Positions 1 through 6,843 of a DNA stretch of 64,000 nt are shown in pieces. The DNA is taken from assembly GCF_026153295.1 (NCBI RefSeq), contig NZ_CP110615.1, positions 2,790,001 through 2,854,000 on the forward strand, read 5' to 3'. Both the position numbers and the translations under genes were made by a program. The notes under the pieces were generated by a model that was not told where the DNA came from, made no database searches, and saw only the letters and a list, made by a program, of their open reading frames with translations. Every line of letters begins with the position of its first letter. The first letter of the stretch is position 1. This stretch comes from Rhodococcus antarcticus. GTDB taxonomy: Bacteria; Actinomycetota; Actinomycetes; Mycobacteriales; Mycobacteriaceae.

Positions 1-575
1 CCGAAGCCGAGGTCGAACGTGTACTGGCCGCCCTGCGCGTTGGTGGCCGGGGTGAGGTGGCAGCCGTCGACCACGAACAGGTTGGCCTGGCGCCCGTCGC
101 TGGCCAGGGCCACGATCTCGCCGGCCCCGGTGGCGTCGGCGACGAGCACGCTCTTCGCGATCGGGCTGCCCGAGGCGAAGCGGGCGCCGAAGGTCGACCC
201 CGACGCGGTGGTGATCCCCAGCAGCACCCGGCCGTCGGCGTCGGTCTGGATCCACTGGGTGTCGGGCCGGCCGTCCCCGTCCACGTCGATGGTCGGGCTG
301 CTGACCGCACCGGCCGGCACGCCCGTGCCGTCCGGGGTGCAGCCCTGCGACGGCGAGCGCGTGGCGCCGCCACCCGGCGTGCCGGTCTCCTCGCCCGTCG
401 AGCTCGCGGCCGCTGCCGTGCTCGGGGCCGGGGCGGCGACGGTTCTGCTGGCGGGGGTGACGGTCGGGACGACGGGAGCACCGTCGCCGCCACCGCCCGA
501 GCACCCCGCCAGCAGCAGGGTCCCGGCGGCTCCCAGGACCAGCACGCCCGTCCGGGTCTTCCTCGTCGTCTGCAC
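1..575 (-). CDS. Secreted lipoprotein, C-terminus cut by window edge
   Basis: The visible N-terminus is a lipoprotein signal: basic MQTTRKTRT, a hydrophobic stretch, then lipobox LLAGC with Cys at about residue 25. A Gly/Ala/Ser/Thr/Pro-rich linker of some 60 residues follows, then a globular part with the Ca-binding-like motif DVDGDGRPD and short beta-rich repeats resembling an FG-GAP/VCBS unit. The GTG start is chosen because GGAGG lies 8 bases upstream. Exported and lipid-anchored is a safe inference; the function is unknown. The reading frame continues past base 1, so the C-terminus is not visible. Confidence 0.75.
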   Translation of the reverse strand, partial: MQTTRKTRTGVLVLGAAGTLLLAGCSGGGGDGAPVVPTVTPASRTVAAPAPSTAAAASSTGEETGTPGGGATRSPSQGCTPDGTGVPAGAVSSPTIDVDGDGRPDTQWIQTDADGRVLLGITTASGSTFGARFASGSPIAKSVLVADATGAGEIVALASDGRQANLFVVDGCHLTPATNAQGGQYTFDLGF

Positions 576-672
576 GTCGAACCTCCGCCGCTCGCGGGCC
601 GCGCCGTCCGCGCCCTCACCTCCTGGACGCCCCGGCACCGTTGTGGGTTGGGACGTTCTCGGCGGAGCGGGC

Positions 673-900
673 TCAGGAGTGGATCGAGCCGCGGCTGCCG
701 CCGCCGACGGCCACCGCGTCCGCCCCGCACAGCTCGGCGACCACCGTGGCCAGGGCCGCTCGGACCGCCCCGTCGCCGGTGGTGGCCAGGCCGATGCCCC
801 GGCTCGCCCCGGTGACGAGCGCACGGCGGCCGTCCGGTGGAGGAGCGGGGCCGGCTCCTGGCGGCCACCGGTGCGCACACCTCTGCGAGGATGTCGTCAT
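673..900 (-). pseudogene. Relic of a short-chain dehydrogenase N-terminus
   Basis: The frame encodes RALVTGASRGIG, the cofactor-binding signature of short-chain dehydrogenases, but stops about 38 residues later, after a Gly/Ser-rich tail. There is no NNAG motif, no catalytic YxxxK and no beta-sheet core. An ATG at 898-900 opens the frame, with no good ribosome site. It occupies the 320-bp gap between the lipoprotein and the micro-ORFs. Most likely a decayed fragment; a short expressed peptide cannot be excluded. Confidence 0.35.
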
Positions 901-949
901 GACCCTCTCCCCGCTGCAGGTGCCCGCCCCGGCCAGGACCGCGCTGTGA
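899..949 (+). CDS. Possible 16-residue leader peptide
   Basis: ATG at 899 is preceded by GCGAGG with 8-base spacing and opens a 16-codon frame (MTLSPLQVPAPARTAL). Its TGA stop overlaps the GTG of the next micro-ORF in the sequence GTGA, the arrangement used for translational coupling throughout this window. No family is recognised. It could be a leader peptide for the membrane-protein genes downstream, or chance. Size makes this tentative. Confidence 0.3.
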   Translation: MTLSPLQVPAPARTAL

Positions 950-1038
950 TCATCACCGGACTTATCGTCGTCGGGCTGACGATCCTCGTGGTCGTGGTGA
1001 TGATCGCGTCGCTGTTCGTGCTGTCGCTGCGCGACTGA
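946..1038 (+). CDS. Possible 30-residue single-helix membrane peptide
   Basis: The GTG at 946 overlaps the stop of the 16-codon frame. The product is 30 residues and almost entirely one hydrophobic helix (IVVGLTILVVVVMIASLFVL) ending in a short polar tail SLRD. It ends 19 bases before the start of the membrane protein at 1058, suggesting one transcript. Such single-helix peptides often regulate larger membrane partners, but that role is inference here. No homologue is recognised. Confidence 0.4.
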   Translation: MIITGLIVVGLTILVVVVMIASLFVLSLRD

Positions 1039-1057
1039 GCCCCGCACGAGCACGCGG

Positions 1058-1729
1058 GTGAGCACGCCACCGGTGCCCGCGTGGCGGCGGGAGACCCCCG
1101 GGGAGAACCGGCTCGCCGCGGCGGGCGCAGTGCTGGTGGCCGTCGTGCTGCAGCTGCTCGTGGCGCAGCAGTTCAGCCTCGTCGAGCCACGCTGGCTGCT
1201 GCCGGCCCTCGAGCTGGTGCTGCTCGGCGTCCTGCTCGTGCTCAACCCGCGCCGGCTCACCCGGCACGTCGTGCTGGCCCGGCGCCTCAACGTGCTGCTC
1301 GTGGCGCTGATCTCGCTGGACAACGGGGCGAGCGCGGTGCTGCTGGACGCCGGGATCGTCAACGGCACCGTCGGTGACTCGGCCGGCGCGCTGCTCGCCT
1401 CCGCCCTGGCGATCTACCTCACCAACGTCATCGCCTTCGCGACCTGGTACTGGGAGATCGACCGGGGCGGACCTTTCGCGCGCGCCGCGGGTGAGGACCC
1501 CTACCCGGACTTCCTGTTCGCCCAGATGACGCAGCCGCACCTGGCCGCCGCGGACTGGGAGCCGACGTTCGTCGACTACCTGTACCTGAGCCTGACCAAC
1601 GCGACCGCGTTCTCCCCCACCGACACCCTGCCCCTGACCCGCGGCGTCAAGCTCCTCATGGCCCTGCAGAGCCTGGTCGCGCTGACCACCACGGCGCTCG
1701 TGGTGGCCCGGGCGGTCAACGTCCTCTGA
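1058..1729 (+). CDS. Multi-pass membrane protein with channel-like C-terminus
   Basis: A 223-residue protein with about five to six membrane helices (roughly 22-40, 47-63, 76-95, 108-140, 190-222). The C-terminal part, FVDYLYLSLTNATAFSPTD followed by a long hydrophobic helix, resembles the pore-loop and second helix of two-helix ion channels. It is recognisable as a widespread uncharacterised actinobacterial membrane family. Start GTG 1058 follows the 30-residue membrane peptide by 19 bases, so the genes are probably co-transcribed. Transported ion or role unknown. Confidence 0.7.
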   Translation: MSTPPVPAWRRETPGENRLAAAGAVLVAVVLQLLVAQQFSLVEPRWLLPALELVLLGVLLVLNPRRLTRHVVLARRLNVLLVALISLDNGASAVLLDAGIVNGTVGDSAGALLASALAIYLTNVIAFATWYWEIDRGGPFARAAGEDPYPDFLFAQMTQPHLAAADWEPTFVDYLYLSLTNATAFSPTDTLPLTRGVKLLMALQSLVALTTTALVVARAVNVL

Positions 1730-1818
1730 CCGGCGGCGCGTCGCCCGCAGCCGCGGGCACCCGGTCGACGCGGCTCGTTGGGCAGGGGGCACCGTCCGCT
1801 CCTACCGTCGGGTGTGCC

Positions 1819-1837
1819 CCTCGCTTCAGCAGCGAGG
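1819..1837. terminator. Hairpin between convergent genes
   Basis: CCTCGCT and AGCGAGG pair perfectly over 7 bp around a 5-base loop, with flanking CCC/GGG runs that could lengthen the stem. It lies between the ends of the membrane protein gene and the MOSC gene, where a bidirectional terminator is expected. There is no T tract, which is normal for such GC-rich genomes. Confidence 0.55.
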
Positions 1838-1862
1838 CGGGGGGCCCGCACCCACGCACGTC

Positions 1863-2414
1863 TCAGCCTGCCGCGGGCGGGCCGATGACGAGCCGGGCGG
1901 GTCCCACCCGGAGCACACCGGTGCCGAGCGGCTCGCACCGCAGCCCGCCCCGGCCACGCAGCGCCCGGTGCGCGCCGGGCGCCAGCAGGACGTCCATCCA
2001 GGCGCACGGGTTCGCGGCGCGGCGTGCGAGCAGCCGCACGACGCCGTCCCCGCAGTCGATGCTCACCTCGCGACCACGGAGCGAGCCCACGTCCACCCCG
2101 CGCAGCACCACGTTGCGCCGGGCCAGCGCCGGGTCGAACCGGGGCACCCCGAGCTCGTCGGCCACGGCCTCCAGGTCCTCGACGCCGATGAGCGTGACCG
2201 CGGCGTCCCGGTGGGCGGGACGGCCGGCGTAGCGGTCACCGACGATGCCGCGGCCCGCCTCCACCCGCACCGTCGCGCGCCGCTCGGGCGGGGCGCCGGC
2301 GGGCCGGGCCGCGATCCCGTCCCGGGGACGACCCTGGCAGCGGTGCGCGGCCGAGACCACCAGCGCCACGACCTCGACCGGCAGGGAGCTCGGCGCCGGC
2401 TGGAGGACTCCCAC
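1863..2414 (-). CDS. MOSC domain protein
   Basis: About 183 residues with the beta-rich MOSC fold found in molybdenum cofactor sulfurases and YiiM-like proteins. Visible landmarks are GIVGDRYAGR near residue 58, the segment VTLIGVEDLEAVADELG, and RRNVVLRGVDVGSLRGR. The C-terminus carries CAWMDVLLAPGAHRAL with a single Cys in the place where the family keeps a sulfur-carrying cysteine. It probably binds Mo-cofactor or handles sulfur; the substrate cannot be told. The start is uncertain: GTG 2414 or GTG 2369 both fit, the latter giving the more typical N-terminus. Confidence 0.75.
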   Translation of the reverse strand: MGVLQPAPSSLPVEVVALVVSAAHRCQGRPRDGIAARPAGAPPERRATVRVEAGRGIVGDRYAGRPAHRDAAVTLIGVEDLEAVADELGVPRFDPALARRNVVLRGVDVGSLRGREVSIDCGDGVVRLLARRAANPCAWMDVLLAPGAHRALRGRGGLRCEPLGTGVLRVGPARLVIGPPAAG

Positions 2415-2577
2415 CCGGCCATCATCCCCGCCCGGGACGCAGCGACGGTCGTCGTCGGTCGGCGCTCCGTTCCGCTGAGCCCCGCGCGGGGTAGGTTGGC
2501 GCCACTGCCCGCCGGCCGGTCGGCGGGCGTGGTCGGTGCTCACCACGTGTCGGCCCACGGCCCGAGACGGAGGGCGA

Positions 2578-3309
2578 GTGCCCGCGCCCGAACCGCTGAG
2601 GGAGCTCTTCATGGCCGCACTGACCGGCGAGGAGCCCGCGTCGCCCGCGCAGCTGTGCCGGGCCTCGGTCAGCTCCCTGCCCGTCGAGCGGGCGGCGCTC
2701 CTGATGACGTCGGAGCGCGGGGGGCTCGAGCTGGCGGCCGCCACCGACCGCCTGGCCGCCACGATCGCCGACGCCGAGCTGACCACCGGCGAGGGTCCGT
2801 CGCCACAGGCCCTGGCCCAGCGCGCGCCGGTGCTCGTGGGCGACCTCGCCGTCGTCCCGCCCACCCGCTGGCCCGCCTTCGCCGGGGCCCTCGGCCCGCT
2901 GCTCGTGGGCGGCATCTTCAGCGTCCCCCTCCAGCTCGGCGCCATCCACCTCGGCGTCCTGGAGCTGCACCGGGCCCGGGTCGGAGCCCTGGTCGAGCCC
3001 GACCTCGGCGCCGCGCTCACCGTGGCCGAGGCGGTGGCCACCGTGCTGCTGCTGACCGGTGGGGCACAGGACCCGGACACGCTCGGGGAGGTGTGGCCCG
3101 AGGACGCGGGCAGCAGCCAGGTGGTGCACCAGGCCACCGGCATGGTCGTCGCCCAGCTCGACGTCTCCGCCGACGAGGCCTACGTGCGGCTGCGCGCCCA
3201 CGCCTTCGCGCACGACGTCACCCTGGCGGAGGTGGCCCGGGCCGTGGTGGAGCGGACCCTGCGCTTCGACGAGCCCTTCACCACGACGACGAACGGATCC
3301 ACCCGATGA
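2578..3309 (+). CDS. GAF-ANTAR antiterminator, first of pair
   Basis: 243 residues: an N-terminal GAF-like sensor region (about 10-150, with ERAALLMTSERGGLELAAATD and GEGPSPQALAQRAPVLVGDL) and a C-terminal ANTAR RNA-binding three-helix domain (about 180-235, VVHQATGMVVAQLDVSADEAYVRLRA in part). ANTAR proteins bind paired hexaloop hairpins in mRNA and prevent termination. GTG 2578 is chosen because GGAGGGCGA precedes it. It is translationally coupled (ATGA) to a second GAF-ANTAR gene, suggesting paired or heteromeric regulators. Ligand and RNA targets unknown. Confidence 0.85.
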   Translation: MPAPEPLRELFMAALTGEEPASPAQLCRASVSSLPVERAALLMTSERGGLELAAATDRLAATIADAELTTGEGPSPQALAQRAPVLVGDLAVVPPTRWPAFAGALGPLLVGGIFSVPLQLGAIHLGVLELHRARVGALVEPDLGAALTVAEAVATVLLLTGGAQDPDTLGEVWPEDAGSSQVVHQATGMVVAQLDVSADEAYVRLRAHAFAHDVTLAEVARAVVERTLRFDEPFTTTTNGSTR

Positions 3310-4043
3310 CCGCGAACCGTGAGGGCCGCCTCGTCGACGCCTTCGTCCGTGCCGCCGACACCCTCGTCGCCGACTACGACGTGGTCGGCCTGCTCCAGCA
3401 GCTCGTCGACGACTGCGTGGACCTGCTCGAGGTGGGTGCCGCGGGCCTGCTGCTCGGCGACCAGCGCGGGCAGCTGCGGCTCGTCGCCTCAACCTCCGAC
3501 GACCTGCGCCTGCTCGAGCTGTTCCAGCTCCAGGTGGACCAGGGCCCGTGCGTCGAGGCGTTCACCACCGGTGCCGCCGTGCACGTCCCGGACCTCTCCG
3601 CGGCCAGCAGCCCGTGGCCGGAGTTCACCCCACAGGCCCTGGGACGCGGGTTCCGCTCGGTGCACGCGGTGCCGCTCCGGCTGCGCACCCAGGTCATCGG
3701 CGCACTCGGCCTGTTCGACCCGCGGATCGACGCCCTGGGCACCGACGACCTCCGGGTGGCCCAGGCCCTGGCCGACGTGGCGACCATCGGGGTCCTGCAC
3801 CAGCGCGTCATCACCAGCACCGAGGCCCTCAACGAGCAGCTGCAGACGGCGCTGAACACCCGGGTGGTCATCGAGCAGGCCAAGGGCGTGCTGGCCGAGC
3901 GCGGGGGCCTGGACATGGGCGAGGCGTTCACCCGGCTGCGGGGCTACGCACGCAGGCACCAGAGCCGGCTCAGCGACGTCGCCCGCGGCGTCATCGACGG
4001 CTCGCTCGACAGCCGGGCCGTGCTGGGCGACCGGGACGCCTGA
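3306..4043 (+). CDS. GAF-ANTAR antiterminator, second of pair
   Basis: 245 residues, starting with an ATG that overlaps the upstream stop. The GAF domain (about 15-165) includes DQGPCVEAFTTGAAVHVPDL and the RGFRSVHAVPLRLR strand pair typical of actinobacterial GAF-ANTAR proteins. The ANTAR domain follows (about 180-235; VVIEQAKGVLAERGGLDMGE then AFTRLRGYARRH). Expected role: ligand-dependent transcription antitermination through mRNA hairpins. A perfect hairpin follows the stop by 7 bases. The formate/nitrite channel gene 280 bases downstream is a possible target but no ANTAR-type double hexaloop was identified there. Confidence 0.88.
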   Translation: MTANREGRLVDAFVRAADTLVADYDVVGLLQQLVDDCVDLLEVGAAGLLLGDQRGQLRLVASTSDDLRLLELFQLQVDQGPCVEAFTTGAAVHVPDLSAASSPWPEFTPQALGRGFRSVHAVPLRLRTQVIGALGLFDPRIDALGTDDLRVAQALADVATIGVLHQRVITSTEALNEQLQTALNTRVVIEQAKGVLAERGGLDMGEAFTRLRGYARRHQSRLSDVARGVIDGSLDSRAVLGDRDA

Positions 4044-4050
4044 GCGTTCC

Positions 4051-4071
4051 GTGGACGGCCCCACCGTCCAC
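4051..4071 (+). terminator. Hairpin after GAF-ANTAR pair
   Basis: GTGGACGG and CCGTCCAC form a perfect 8-bp stem around a 5-base loop CCCCA, starting 7 bases after the second GAF-ANTAR stop codon. The loop is not the six-base A1/G4 loop of ANTAR targets, so a factor-independent terminator for the gene pair is the simpler reading. Confidence 0.5.
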
Positions 4072-4270
4072 GTCGTCGTGGCGTCGAGCACGGCGGCCGT
4101 CGAGGTCTCGCACCTGCTCGACGAGGTGCTCGGCCGGCGTCGAGATCACCGCCACCTGTCGCACCTGCGGTGGTCCGCACGGGCGCCCGGAGCTCGTGGG
4201 AGCACCCGGGCTGGCCCTGAGCCTGAGCCCGTCCGCGCTGGGCGTGCGGGTGCCGCAGCCGACCCGTCGT
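4051..4270 (+). pseudogene. Frameshifted 4'-phosphopantetheinyl transferase relic
   Basis: In one frame bases 4051-4140 read TVHVVVASSTAAVEVSHLLDEVLG; in another, from 4133, GVEITATCRTCGGPHGRPEL then VGAPGLALSLS. The second piece matches the characteristic Cys-x-x-Cys-Gly-x-Pro-His-Gly-Arg-Pro stretch and following beta strand of Sfp-type transferases, which activate carrier proteins. The frame change near 4133, total length near 75 codons and absence of the metal-binding GVD and FSxKE motifs mark it as a relic. It fills the gap ahead of the formate/nitrite channel gene. Confidence 0.45.
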
Positions 4271-4323
4271 GCGCCGGCGCCCGGCACACCGCACGCTGGG
4301 GCTCCACGAGCGAGGGAGAGACC

Positions 4324-5142
4324 ATGGGTGAGCAGGACTCGGCGCACCAGAGGCTGACCGCCGAACCCGGTGAGCGGTCGGAGCCCGAGCTGGAGGAGGC
4401 GTTCGACCGGCTGGTCGGGCAGGGCCACGAGCGGCTGGTGCGGCCCCTGCTGCCCCTGGTGGCCACGGGCCTGGTCGGCGGGATCGACGTGGGCGTCGGC
4501 GTGCTCATGTACCTCGTCGTCGAGCACGAGACCGGTAATGCCCTGCTCGGCGCGCTGGCCTTCACGATCGGGTTCGTGGCCCTGCTGATGGCGGGCAGCG
4601 AGCTGTTCACCGAGAACTTCCTCGTCCCGGTCGCGGCCGTGGTGGCCCGCGACGGGACGGTGGCGCAGCTGGCCCGGCTGTGGGTGGTGAGCCTGGCCGC
4701 GAACCTGGTGGCCGGGCTCGGGATGGCCGCGATGATCATCACGGCGATCCCGTCAGTGCAGGACACGGCGATCGCCTCCGGCGCGTACTACGCCCAGCTC
4801 GGCATCAACGTCCGCTCGTTCCTGCTGGCCGTGCTCGCGGGTGCGGTCATCACGCTGCTCACCCGCATGCAGAACGCCACCGACAGCCTGGGCGTGAAGA
4901 TCGTCCCGGCGATCCTGCTGTCGTTCGTGCTCGTCGGGGCCCAGCTGTTCCACTCCGTGCTCGACTCGATCCTCATGTTCGCGGGACTGCTCACCGGGCG
5001 GGCGCCCTACGGCTGGGCCGACTGGGCCGGCGCACTGGGCTGGTCGGCGACCGGCAACGTGGTGGGCGGGCTGGTCCTGGTCACCGGTGTCCGGCTGCTG
5101 CGGGTGCAGCACCGCGTGGTCGAGGAGCGCCGGCAGGGCTGA
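4324..5142 (+). CDS. Formate/nitrite transporter family channel
   Basis: 272 residues; after a polar N-terminus of about 40 residues (acidic, PELEEAFDRLV) come six membrane helices in the aquaporin-like FNT arrangement, with GIDVGVGVLMYLVV in helix 1 and AGSELFTENFLVPV, the conserved FNT segment, near residue 100. Family members form pentamers that move formate, nitrite, hydrosulfide or lactate. The substrate cannot be assigned. ATG 4324 follows GAGGGAGAG. The gene stands downstream of the GAF-ANTAR pair with a transferase relic in between. Confidence 0.85.
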   Translation: MGEQDSAHQRLTAEPGERSEPELEEAFDRLVGQGHERLVRPLLPLVATGLVGGIDVGVGVLMYLVVEHETGNALLGALAFTIGFVALLMAGSELFTENFLVPVAAVVARDGTVAQLARLWVVSLAANLVAGLGMAAMIITAIPSVQDTAIASGAYYAQLGINVRSFLLAVLAGAVITLLTRMQNATDSLGVKIVPAILLSFVLVGAQLFHSVLDSILMFAGLLTGRAPYGWADWAGALGWSATGNVVGGLVLVTGVRLLRVQHRVVEERRQG

Positions 5143-5258
5143 TCGGTTCCTGACCCCGGCCGCGGGCGGACCACCCGGGCCGCGCGCCGGGGTCTAGCGT
5201 TCCGGTGCGTGGGCGTGCCGCGGGGAGCGTTCGGCCCGGCGGTCCTGGTGGGCCGGCC

Positions 5259-6143
5259 GTGACGGGCCGCGTCGTCGTGGTGGTGGGCTCGCTGAACGTC
5301 GATCTCACGGTGCGGGTGCCCCGCTTCCCCGCGCCGGGCGAGACCCTGGCCGGCTCCGACCTGGTGACCGCCTCGGGCGGCAAGAGCGCCAACCAGGCCG
5401 TCGCGGCGTCCGTCCTCGGGGCCGAGGTGGTGCTGGTCGGCGCGGTGGGCGACGACGACCACGGGTCGTTCCTGCTCGATCGGGTCGGCGGCGCCGGCGT
5501 CGACGTCGCCGGGGTGGTGGCCGACGGCGAGCACGCCACCGGGACGGCGATGATCGTGGTCGACGCCGGTGGGGAGAACACCATCATCATCTCCGCCGGG
5601 GCCAACGGTGCGCTCGCCCCGGGGTGCGTCCCGCGGGCGGGCCTGCGGTCGGCAGACGTGCTGTGCCTGTGCTTGGAGGTGCCCGTCGCCGTCGTGCTGG
5701 CCGCGGCCCGGGCTGCGCACGCGGTGGGCGCGCAGGTGCTGCTGAACCTCTCGCCGACCGTCGACGTGCCCGACGAGCTCCTGCGGCTGAGCGACGTCCT
5801 GCTGGTCAACGCAGGCGAGGCGGCGCAGCTGGTGGGCCCGGGCAGCTGGACGCAGACGCGGGACCGGCTGGCCGGACGTGGGGTGCACGCGGCCGTGGTG
5901 ACCCTGGGCGGGGCCGGCTCGGTGGTGCTGGAGGGTGCGGTGACGGAGGTGGCGGCCGAGCCCGTCGAGGTGGTGGACACCACGGGCTGCGGAGACGCGT
6001 TCACCGGTGCGGTGGCCTGCCGGCTGGTGGCCGGGGACCTCCTCGTCGACGCCGCACGCTTCGCCTCCCGCGCGAGCGCGCTCGCCGCGACCGCCGCGGG
6101 GGCCCAGTCGTCCTACCCGGCGCTGCGCGCGCTGCGCCGGTAG
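5259..6143 (+). CDS. PfkB-family ribokinase-like sugar kinase
   Basis: About 294 residues of ribokinase fold: N-terminal [23 protein letters not shown], the sugar-binding [16 protein letters not shown] stretch (ribokinase signature 1), and the catalytic C-terminal [12 protein letters not shown] with the Asp base near residue 250. It phosphorylates a pentose or nucleoside-like substrate with ATP; ribose is the best guess. GTG 5259 gives the family-standard N-terminus. An in-frame GTG at 5205 lies 5 bases beyond a TAGCGT box (5195-5200), so an 18-residue leaderless extension is possible. Transcribed alone. Confidence 0.82.
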   Translation: MTGRVVVVVGSLNVDLTVRVPRFPAPGETLAGSDLVTASGGKSANQAVAASVLGAEVVLVGAVGDDDHGSFLLDRVGGAGVDVAGVVADGEHATGTAMIVVDAGGENTIIISAGANGALAPGCVPRAGLRSADVLCLCLEVPVAVVLAAARAAHAVGAQVLLNLSPTVDVPDELLRLSDVLLVNAGEAAQLVGPGSWTQTRDRLAGRGVHAAVVTLGGAGSVVLEGAVTEVAAEPVEVVDTTGCGDAFTGAVACRLVAGDLLVDAARFASRASALAATAAGAQSSYPALRALRR

Positions 6144-6289
6144 CCGGGGCGTCCCGCGGCCCCGGGACCACGAGGGGCGTGCTACCCGCGGGTCGGCAGG
6201 GGCGGCTGCGCGCAGCGGGGGCGACCGCGGCGCGGCGGAGCGGGTCGAGGGTGGCGAGGGGGTGCACGAGCGGGTCCACCGGGGTCTGG

Positions 6290-6415
6290 TCAGTCGCGGG
6301 AGTGCTTCTTGTGCGCGGCCTGCCGGCTGACGCCGAGCTCGGTGGCGATCTCCGCCCAGGACCAGCCCTGCGTGCGGGCGTTGCGGACCTGGGCCAGCTC
6401 CAGCTCGCGAGACAT
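6290..6415 (-). CDS. 41-residue helix-turn-helix peptide
   Basis: Start ATG at 6415, 41 residues. It consists almost entirely of one [23 protein letters not shown] then [10 protein letters not shown]. The sequence [18 protein letters not shown] is like the recognition region of small actinobacterial HTH proteins and sigma region 4. It is divergent from the TatA-like gene, with 111 bases between. At this size it would need to act as a dimer or be a domain remnant; bases upstream of ATG keep the frame open for about seven codons but offer no better start. Confidence 0.6.
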   Translation of the reverse strand: MSRELELAQVRNARTQGWSWAEIATELGVSRQAAHKKHSRD

Positions 6416-6493
6416 CCACCCGAGCGGTGCAGAACGGGACGATTACCGCATCGTCGCAGGTCACGGGGTGGACATGCTCAGCAAGTCCACAGG

Positions 6494-6520
6494 TTGCACG
6501 AGCTCGCGGCGGGCTATCGT
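6494..6520 (+). promoter_or_regulatory. Probable leaderless promoter of tatA-like gene
   Basis: TATCGT (6515-6520) ends 6 bases before the GTG start at 6527, so transcription would begin at or next to the start codon. TTGCAC (6494-6499) is a possible -35 with 15-base spacing. The region between the two divergent genes is only 111 bases. Confidence 0.4.
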
Positions 6521-6526
6521 CCACTC

Positions 6527-6796
6527 GTGATCGGTGAGCTGAGCCCCATGCACTGGATGGTCGTGATCGGCGTCTTCATGGTGCTGTTCGGGGCCAAGCG
6601 ACTACCGGAGGCCGCCCGAGGGCTCGGACGCTCGATGCGGATCCTCAAGGCCGAGCTCGGCGCGGACGACGCCACGCCGACGAGCACCGAGACGGTGGCC
6701 GGTGCTCCCGTCCCGCTGACCTACACCGCCCCGACCGTCGTGGGCCCGTCCGCGGTCACCCCCGCGCCGCCGGTCGCCACCGCCGCCGCCGACTGA
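6527..6796 (+). CDS. tatA: TatA/E-like twin-arginine translocase component
   Basis: 89 residues. [20 protein letters not shown] is the short membrane helix, followed by [19 protein letters not shown], the amphipathic helix with the FGxKRLP and Sec-independent translocase pattern of TatA. The C-terminal tail is low-complexity Thr/Ala/Pro. It would oligomerise in the membrane to pass folded proteins with TatB/TatC, which are not in the window. GTG 6527 matches family N-termini that start five residues before SPxHW. Probably leaderless. Confidence 0.85.
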   Translation: MIGELSPMHWMVVIGVFMVLFGAKRLPEAARGLGRSMRILKAELGADDATPTSTETVAGAPVPLTYTAPTVVGPSAVTPAPPVATAAAD

Positions 6797-6843
6797 CCCG
6801 TCCGGCCACGACGCACCGCACGGCGGTCCTGTAGACCGGTCGC

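Noticed and set aside
4051-4071. ANTAR antitermination target
   Set aside because: A single hairpin with a 5-base loop; known targets have two hexaloop hairpins with A at position 1 and G at position 4.
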